From the NCBI GenBank assembly GCA_022539475.1, contig VCMS01000320.1:1-62719 (forward strand): a DNA stretch of 62,719 nucleotides, read 5' to 3'. The DNA is from Gracilaria domingensis (Eukaryota > Rhodophyta > Florideophyceae > Gracilariales > Gracilariaceae). The notes under the pieces are model-generated. The model was not told the origin of the DNA. It searched no databases and was given only the letters and a program-made list of their open reading frames with translations. The position numbers were made by a program, and so were the translations under genes. Within the stretch, counting starts at the first letter, position 1. The number at the start of each line of letters is the position of its first letter. Positions 55,148 through 62,719 of the stretch are shown one piece after another.

Positions 55148-55331
55148 GATGACCCGAAATTTCGGTGCGAACAAAAACGTTCACCACCACTTCCGAAAAG
55201 CGGAGAAAAACGAGAGAATGATTCAACCGAACCGAAACACGGTATCAATCGAAACCAATCTCCTAAAAGGGGAACCCAATCTCAAAGATTCCACACTCGT
55301 AAGAGTACCAATTGATCACAATCCCTTCTAG

Positions 55332-55343
55332 GTCGGGAGACCA
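55332..55343 (-). other. Primer-binding site of element C
   Basis: TGGTCTCCCGAC on the minus strand, two bases after the LTR end, extended by C-TAGAAG as in A (T-TAGAAG). The two families thus use the same primer. Confidence 0.75.
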
Positions 55344-55345
55344 AA

Positions 55346-56146
55346 TGTAAAGCAAAACCCGAAAGGGTGATTATCCACAGGATGTCCCAGTCCTGCTCCC
55401 TGTATGGCAGACTCAGCAGAAGAGCCCTCTGTCCGCACTCAAGCCGAGGGGCTAGCCGGGTGTAAGACCGGAGACGGTGCCTGGATATACCTACAGAGGT
55501 GAGAAACCAAGAAAGGATGGTGATCAATACACAGTACGGAAACCCAGAGAAGGGGGAAAGAAGGGGAAAGGAACTGTAAATACGGGAATGCCTCAAAGGA
55601 AACCAACCCAGAAGCGGAGCCAAGGCCCGTGCCAACCGGCGGAAACAGGGCCGAGAGCGGAGCGACAACGGCGACCAATGCCGAAATAAACCCAATACAG
55701 GGGCGGAAACCAAACCTAAACCAGGTGACTATGTCCAAAGCGGACGCCACTCCAAAGCCAAGACGCTTGACACTAGCCGGAATCGGATCAACAACAAATG
55801 ACCATTCAGTGGTGAGACAGAGCTTCCTAAGGGACCCTGAGGGGATAGTTGTACAGGACCCAAACGTGGTTACCGGGCCTAAAAAGGGGTTGTAAACCTA
55901 CGAAGGAAGTACGAACTAGCACCAAGCCTTTGGTGGTGCACTAGCTAAAATCTACACACTATCCACGTGTCCATGACCATGCAATGGTTCCAAGACCGAC
56001 TTCACCTGACAAGGTTCAACAGAGACATCCCCAACATTACCCAAGTAGTGGGGCCAGTCTCGACGAGAACAGCACCTCATCCCAGATGGAGCGCCCATCC
56101 TAAGCAGGCTCAGCAGTACCCGTGAGGGGTGGTTTTGCACTACACA
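55346..56146 (-). repeat. 5' LTR of element C
   Basis: Plus-strand ends TGTAAAGCAAAACC ... GGTTTTGCACTACACA; 801 bp, nearly identical to 47484-48284. On the right it is followed by the polypurine-like TCCCCCTCCTT and further C internal sequence rather than by flanking DNA. Confidence 0.85.
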
Positions 56147-59100
56147 TCCCCCTCCTTAGCCGAGGGTGCATGCGCCCGAAAGCGAGAACAAATCACTTTC
56201 ACCTCGTATTGACGAGCATTCAACACTTACTTAACCGACTATCCGGTGGTAATGCACCATCACATCCGCATTGCCGCGAACGACGTTCACTTCCTCAACC
56301 GCACGGCGGTATCAACCATACATACCTCACACAGAGTGTTCTCCTTTCCAGGATCATTGGCCAACCTCGTACGACCACCTTTGTAGGTTTCATATCTACT
56401 TCCCAATCCAATCAGATACTTGGCCAGGGCTGACAACAGCGTTCCGGGGTTTAACCTGTGAAGGTTTGACTCCCTCACTGTTCACCTTTCGAGGTCCAGA
56501 TCGTGTAGCGAGAGACCGAAAACGGTAGTGTTACAACACCGGTGTTCACGGTTCCAATGGCTTTCCCACACATAGGGCGTCACGCAAGAGTTATTACCCA
56601 ATGGGTTCAGCTGTGTCTCCTTAGGATTCCGACTTCGGAGACATCCGACAAAACTTGTCTCAACGACGAAATTCGTCCTGACGGAGCTGTTCAAATTCAC
56701 CAGAAACTGGTTTTCTAACTCTTCACGAGTAAGCGTAGCTGATAGCCGCCAACACACGGAGCTCAACAAGCCATATTACATCCTAAAGGGCGACATAGCC
56801 GTGTGCGGTACAATCTGAAACTCAGCAGTAAAGTTCTCTTCAGGAGATAAAATATTACGACAGAGAACCAATTCTCCATGTTCCCAATGCAGGGCGAGAA
56901 AAAACGAGCGTGACTCGACGGCGGTTTTTGACTGGTGCTGCATCATGTGCACTCGCCTCCGAGAATGCGCTCCAGTGTAGATCTGCAACACCCCAAGTAT
57001 CCTTAAGATTCTACCTGTCGACTCTAGTAATAGCGGCTCGAACACGACCACAGTGCTGCACATACCACCAAACACAACCCAGAAAAAGTCGGTGCATGCA
57101 TGACACCAACCTCGGTATTTCATACCGCAACGAGCGGCAACCACGGCTTCACTGCCGTTGAATTTGTCACTCTTCTTCTTACCCATAGGGGTTCTCAAAA
57201 CCTCTCCTGCCAAAGAAGTCATCATGAATCCGATAGACGGACTCTTCATTCCAAAGCCAACCAACGCAGGGCGTGACTTTCACCGATATCTCGATTCGCT
57301 CATCTCCCAGAAAGCGGGCCTTTCAGAGACAGACCTACGCGGTTTGCCTTGCAATTGCCTGAGCAGTCACGCCATGTGCAAACACAAACAACTTTACAAC
57401 AATATTGAGCTCAACTCCCTGTTCTTATGGCGCCCCTTCACAACTCGTGAGCCACACCTCCCTGAGTGAGGTCCATTCCTCAATGAAGTCTCCTCACTCC
57501 CGCGAGATTTATCCATGTCCTCGGAGCCAACAGTATTCCTTTGAAACTAGGACAGCCATGTTTATCACCCATTCTTCCTCACCCTTTCTCCAACCATTTG
57601 GCCATGCACCGCACCGGCAATCGGGTACTTGCATATCTCACCGTTGAATGGTTCCATGAACGCTTGGTTCAACTTTCATCAAAGCAGTTTGAATCCCATT
57701 CGCCGAGATCGGATAACAGCCTGCTAGACCAAACTTGCAAAAGGTCACGCGCTACTGTACTAACACGATCCAACCTCCACCTTCACGGTGTATACGACTT
57801 TCGTTGCCACCATGCGCCTGGATTTGCTATTCCTACAAGCACGGAAAACGTGCTTTCAATACACTCCGCAGGGCAAGAAACCGATGCGAGGATAGCTTTC
57901 TTGACTGGATACTTAGCCCGCAAGGCCAAAAACCATGCGCCATACAGCGTACTGACGCCTGTGAACATCTGCACCGTGTCAGTGCACTCCCTGTACCATT
58001 GGGGACACGTTGCGACACGTCGCAGGGATACATCATTTCAAACAAAACCCCCCCATACCCCCACACTTTTGCGGTACAGAACCGTGAAAAATCCACCTAT
58101 AGATTACATTCCGGCTGGAGCATGCGGCCACTTCCAGCAACTGCAGACACATTATGCCACTTGGTTTCTGACACTCTGACACGCTGGATTGTGCCATGTC
58201 ATCCGATTTGGCGATTTCAGTGCCAAGTTGGCCATGTGCACTAATCGTCCGATTCGGAGAGTCTCCACGACGCCCGTGGCAGCCAAAAAAAATCAAATCA
58301 AATTAATTTGGCGCGTTTCACCTAGGCTGGCCACCACCAGGTTGTGTAACATTGCTGTACGGCCCTTGCGCCGCCGTACCGACAACGCGTTGCACTCAAA
58401 AAATTGAGCCAAAATAAAACCGGCCAGCGGTCCTGCGTGCACGCGCAGCCATGCCGACCACTGTCGGGAGCGCTCAAAACTCCCACAGAAATCACTGCGT
58501 AGCAACACACATTTCACCTACATCAGGGCATACTTCACGCACACCTTCTAAGGTGAAAGCCTTCATCAATTCTTCACCCACAAACTGAGTCTTCGGACCA
58601 GGAATGGTTCACCAACACATCCGAAACGGTTCTCCTGTTTACCACAACCTTCATTTTTAGGACGTTCTCAGCGAATTCCACAATGTGCTACTACAGAGGT
58701 CGCCAGGCATTCACCGAACGTTTGGCACGGGTCTGCGTTGATGCCGCAGCATATCGAAGTGAACTCTGCAGCACACCAGAAATTAAATACAGACCACCAT
58801 GGGTCTTTTCGCTTTGCTGGCGATTGCATCAACCAGCCGCGCTTCTTATATCAATCACAACCTTTCAAAAAGGTGATTCAAACTGACTTTCCACTGCGTG
58901 GCACAAAACAATCCGAATTGCTACACCCCGAAGAAGAGGATTTGCGACACATCCGATAAAAGGTCAGCACCGCAGCGAATGCAACACCCAGAAGGGGTCA
59001 AGATCAAGCTGAGCTAATCCCTGATGCGAGGGCAAACATCAAAACCGAACTCCACCCCGTGCGCGGTACTCAGCAAAACCATAATCTCAGGTTGTTGTCG

Positions 59101-62100
59101 AAAACGAATTCCGGAGTGCAGTCCACGAACACTATAAAGCTGGAGGGAACCAATCCGCAATGCGGCACGAATTCCCGACACGGGAACACGTAGAACTCGA
59201 AGTACGGCATAACAGCCGTCCCCCTGCAAAGGATTTAGACATCCCTGAAACTGAACTTCCTTTAACCAATGGCTGTCAAGCTACTAATCAGTGCGCGTTC
59301 ATTACCAGAAACATAAAGCAACCGTGTTCCGTCAGCATAAACCATTCTCGGTGGTACGAGCGGCTTCCAGAACACTGGATTATAACCAGGCGACGCGAAC
59401 AACCGAAAGCGTGATTCGCAACGCTACCTTACCCCCCTCCTTAGGCGGAGCCACCACAAATGGTACTACAAAGGCATATCGGGGTGGTTAGCTTGACGAA
59501 AAACGCATGACCAGATAAACTCCGTTCGCGGGATGTGAAACCTTCCAAGTAGTAGGCAAACAATACCACAAACTCATCTTTCCAAGAATTGGTGACACAA
59601 ACACCTTCACGTAGGTAAATTCCAGATAACCGATCAGGTTCTCGGCGAGATTCAAAGAATAGACATTCTACATCATGTGACTCGGTGATAAGTAACAAAC
59701 GAATCCCAGAAAAAACTGTGGAACCCACTCACGAGAGTACGAAAACACTCCCAGATAGGATTCAACAACGAACTCAACCACGACTCCTGACTGTGGCAGC
59801 ATAAAGCAATTATTACCATGGTCTTGGAGACTACCAAATGAGACCGGAACCAGTCTCCCCACGCATTCGCGGAAAAAACCGTCCACTTACGGGAAACCAG
59901 TACCCATGGTTAGTCGGCGTTTCTGAAAAAAACCCACCACACTTGGTAACCACGCACAAAAATATTCATTAGCAACTCAAAGATAGAGTCTCGAACACGA
60001 AAAAGTCACAAAGCATCATGAGCAGAATACACTTCTCCCTCAACTAATGCTGGCCACAGTAACTCCGTGAAGAAATAACCGATTCCGCGTGAGTTTAAAA
60101 GTGACCTCACTCAGAAAGTCACGGAAACAAGCAAACTAACCAAAACAATCTTACCATTAGAAAACAGTCCTCAACCCATTTCGAAGCTGCTACGGCGTCC
60201 GTTAACTGTCAAACGAAATATTGTCCTTTCCACGGAATCATCGTGACAGGCAGACCCACCCTGCGCAGGGACAAACGTAAAAACTCCTCTATTACACCGC
60301 CAGCTCTCGGGGCAACTGAGATCCGCAGTCGTAAACGCCCGTTTTCGACACTCATGCGGACCTTTTCTACTCAACGCTCGGCTGCTCAACGGCCGTTTAA
60401 ACTTGACCATCCCTGGTGACGCATCTCTGCTCCCATGCAGGCTCAACCAGGTAGTGCGTCCAAATCACCGATTCCTCCATTTGGACACAACCGCTTCCTA
60501 CCTGCGGTACCATCACATCTCTTCTGGATTTCACACACACCCCGAATCAAACGGTTCAGCCAATCACACTAGACCGCAAATACTTAGTTCTCCCGAAATC
60601 CACCCTGCTCCTCCTCCATTAGCTGCGTTGGACCAACAGAATCCTTCCAACCAAAACCTGGTTATCAACGACCAACATCAACGACCCGCAGCTTCAGGCG
60701 TACACCAACCGTCTTTCTCATCAGGCTTCATGCCATAGATTCCGAACGGATTCAGCGACCAAGCATGGCTGATAGTCTAGACCGTAACTTGTGGAGCCAG
60801 ACCTATCCTTCTTAGAAACCCATCCAAAACTCTGGGGTGTCACCGAACGTTCTGGGTAGGAGTCGAATCAAAAAGAGACCGTGCCGCACGATACGGGACG
60901 AAGTGAAGCGCTTTCCTTCCTTTCAGAAGCATTCAACCACAGTAGACCACAGAAGTGCGGTGACACTCAAGTATCCGGGAACCAGATTCTCACAACATCA
61001 GAACTTTTCAAGACCCACGGCGGTATCCAACTTCATATCCTGTTTAGGCGGACCCGAACTTTCTCCATACGTGGAACAAAGTGAGTCATGACACCGCGAT
61101 CGCGTTTCAAATCCCAAAGGGCGTTCAACCTTCTCAGCTTCGAAGCTTATCAGACAAAGCGACAAACATCTCGAAACACCCAAATCAGTGCGCAAACCAT
61201 ACTCAAGGGTCGCGCAGTAGTTTGACCAACACTTGCTGGTGCTCGTAGCGTCTCTGCAGCGCGGAAACGCCGAGAAGTTAGCAACACCGAACCTGAAAAA
61301 GGTTTCCCACCTTCACAAAGCGCGTAATGCTCGAGCAACAGCGCAGATCAAACTTCTCAAAAGAGACGGCTAAGTGGTGCCACAGATTTGCAAGTCCATT
61401 TTCTCTCAGTTGAGACCAGATAACCCAAGTTTGCTGGGCATCGGAGGTCATCCGAGACCAAACTCGGAAGGAAAACGCGTACCTTCGAGCGCACTCAAGA
61501 CCTTCACAGATCCTCCTCACCTACCGCGGCCTCCCGATCCGAACCGGTGCCTGCCAACTACTAGCGGCCCAGCGGATCACGCACGACCTCCCGCCCCCTC
61601 ACCGTCTCCCTGCGGGCCTCTGCGACCGCTTCTTTTCGCCCGCGCATGCACGGGCACCGGCGCCTGCATCAACACGATCTCCGTGGCCCCCCAGCCGGGG
61701 CCATCGCTCTGGTCATCCCTTCCAGCCCAAGTGCCCTACGCACTCAGGCTATAAAGCGCCGCTGCACCTCATCTCCCGACCCACGCGCCGGCGTTACGCA
61801 AGCTGACCTGCTGAATGCTGGTGGTTAGTCTCTCGAGCCGCGTTACGTGCGCGAGCCGCCTTCCTTTGCCCTTCCCACGTTTTCCAGCAAATGTGAAACA
61901 GACGGAGCCAACTCTACCAGCTCCACCCTCGAAAGCTCTGGGTTTATAGACTCCACATGCCGTACGGGTCCGCAAACAATCAACAACCCGCAGACGCACA
62001 CATGCGGGCTGCAAGGCTGGTCGTTGCACACAACAAAGTTAAGAGCCGAAACAGCCGGTCATTCCTAATACGAACCATAAATTCGGTATCATGCCTCCAT

Positions 62101-62719
62101 TCTCGCTAACACATTGGTCTGCGATCCATGTTGCTATCAGCGAATTCCTCCACACGGGACCGTAACGGAACGCTTGCATGATCCTCCTGCGGATAGGAAC
62201 GATCCTCCTAGTATAATAGCTGGACCGGCTCGCGACTATCCTAATAGAGCAACATGATGACACCATGAGATGCGTCAGAAGAAGCCGAAGTCGGGCTAGC
62301 TGAACCTTCGTAACTTCTCTTTGAGAGCTCATAACACGCTTCCGACGCTTCGATTGCCTTCCGTTTCCCACCGGCCGCAACGAGTTGACCCATCTCACGG
62401 CATGTACGCGCAACTCCGCAAGGGATAAAGATATCTTCCTCGAAAGGGATCTTCACTCGCGGGAGCGAGGCGGCCAAGCCTCAGGTGGCGATGGACCCCT
62501 GTTTCACAGGTCACCTCTCCCGAATGGAGGCTCCCCGAATCAGCCTTATTTGGCCGCGGTTAACAGTCGTCACCGAATGACTCGATTCTAGACCCATCCT
62601 GGGGAACTGAAAACGTCCCGGTCTTGGAAGGAAATTCCTCACCATCGTCTTGGTTCTGAACCTAACGTGTTTCCACTTATTTGCCAAAATCGTTTCGGTT
62701 CCATCACTGCGACTTCATA
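56147..62719 (-). repeat. Second copy of element C internal region, error-rich, incomplete
   Basis: Colinear with 48285 to about 53890 and continuing off the window. It is almost identical up to about 56,890, then shows frequent one-base differences, mostly extra bases in this copy. The protease and gag frames that are open at 52797-55147 are shattered here. A tandem LTR-internal-LTR-internal arrangement or a chimeric contig tail are both possible. Confidence 0.7.
61508..61808. other. GC-rich insert of about 300 bp in the second C copy
   Basis: This stretch has no counterpart in the first copy (gap near 53069), and its composition is far richer in C and G than its surroundings. I see no coding family. 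It may be a foreign or chimeric fragment. Confidence 0.6.

Larger units (their letters stand above)
47484..56146 (-). mobile_element. LTR retrotransposon C, non-autonomous, inserted in element B
   Basis: Minus-strand element of 8663 bp: 5' LTR 55346-56146, PBS 55332-55343, gag 53729-55147, protease and a fragment of RT, about 3.6 kb without coding, polypurine tract 48285-48295, 3' LTR 47484-48284. The LTRs are 801 bp each and nearly identical, which implies recent insertion. The coding region lacks a normal capsid, most of RT, RNase H and integrase, so it would need proteins from elsewhere. It sits in the integrase reading frame of B. At the right side no B sequence or target duplication follows; the C internal sequence restarts instead. 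Confidence 0.8.

Noticed and set aside
1..62719. CRISPR arrays, operons, bacterial ribosome binding sites
   Set aside because: The window is eukaryotic (spliceosomal introns, eukaryotic ribosomal protein, LTR elements), and no regularly spaced repeats were seen.

Overview
This is a nuclear window from a photosynthetic eukaryote with an intron-poor genome, most likely a red alga. The evidence is eukaryotic housekeeping genes (uS10, Isy1, Rab7, Sac1, Mo25, PITHD1), a ribulose-phosphate 3-epimerase with a plastid-type leader, and very few short GT-AG introns. Host genes sit in a compact island flanked by dense retrotransposon and DNA-transposon debris. The lineage call is an inference from gene style, because no rRNA is present.

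Left flank (1-14 kb): an uncharacterised coiled-coil ORF lies tail-to-tail with a CACTA/Plavaka-like (Tnp2-type) transposase. Next come fold-back palindromes and a 0.35-kb direct repeat. Then follows a Ty3/gypsy-type element (A, minus strand: LTR, PBS, gag, protease, RT, RNase H). It is decayed by nonsense codons, truncated before integrase, and its LTR abuts the C-terminal part of a pogo-like DDE transposase.

Host island (14.7-40.8 kb): CmcJ/AsaB-type oxidoreductase, PITH protein, a secreted protein, a small secreted Gly-rich protein, uS10, an adenylate kinase-NAD kinase fusion with a degenerate kinase lid, plastid ribulose-phosphate 3-epimerase, Sac1 phosphoinositide phosphatase (C-terminus in a shifted frame), an RTE1/TMEM222 family protein (one intron), Mo25, YebC/TACO1, Isy1, a Gag1-like clamp (DUF4050) protein, and Rab7 (three introns, CAC prenyl motif). 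Many neighbours are divergent or convergent with short spacers. Several intergenic gaps carry long perfect hairpins.

Right flank (41-62.7 kb): a second copy of the A family (B, plus strand) lies next to an LTR of the same family in the wrong orientation. Its integrase is split by a different, non-autonomous LTR element (C, minus strand). C has 801-bp near-identical LTRs, a PBS with the same core as A, a polypurine tract, and a gag-protease with much of capsid and pol missing. Beyond C's right LTR the C internal sequence starts again and continues to the window end. From about 56.9 kb that second copy is riddled with one-base insertions and looks like unpolished or chimeric contig end. Across A, B and C the gag-pol junction keeps a -1 frameshift slippery heptamer directly before the gag stop codon.
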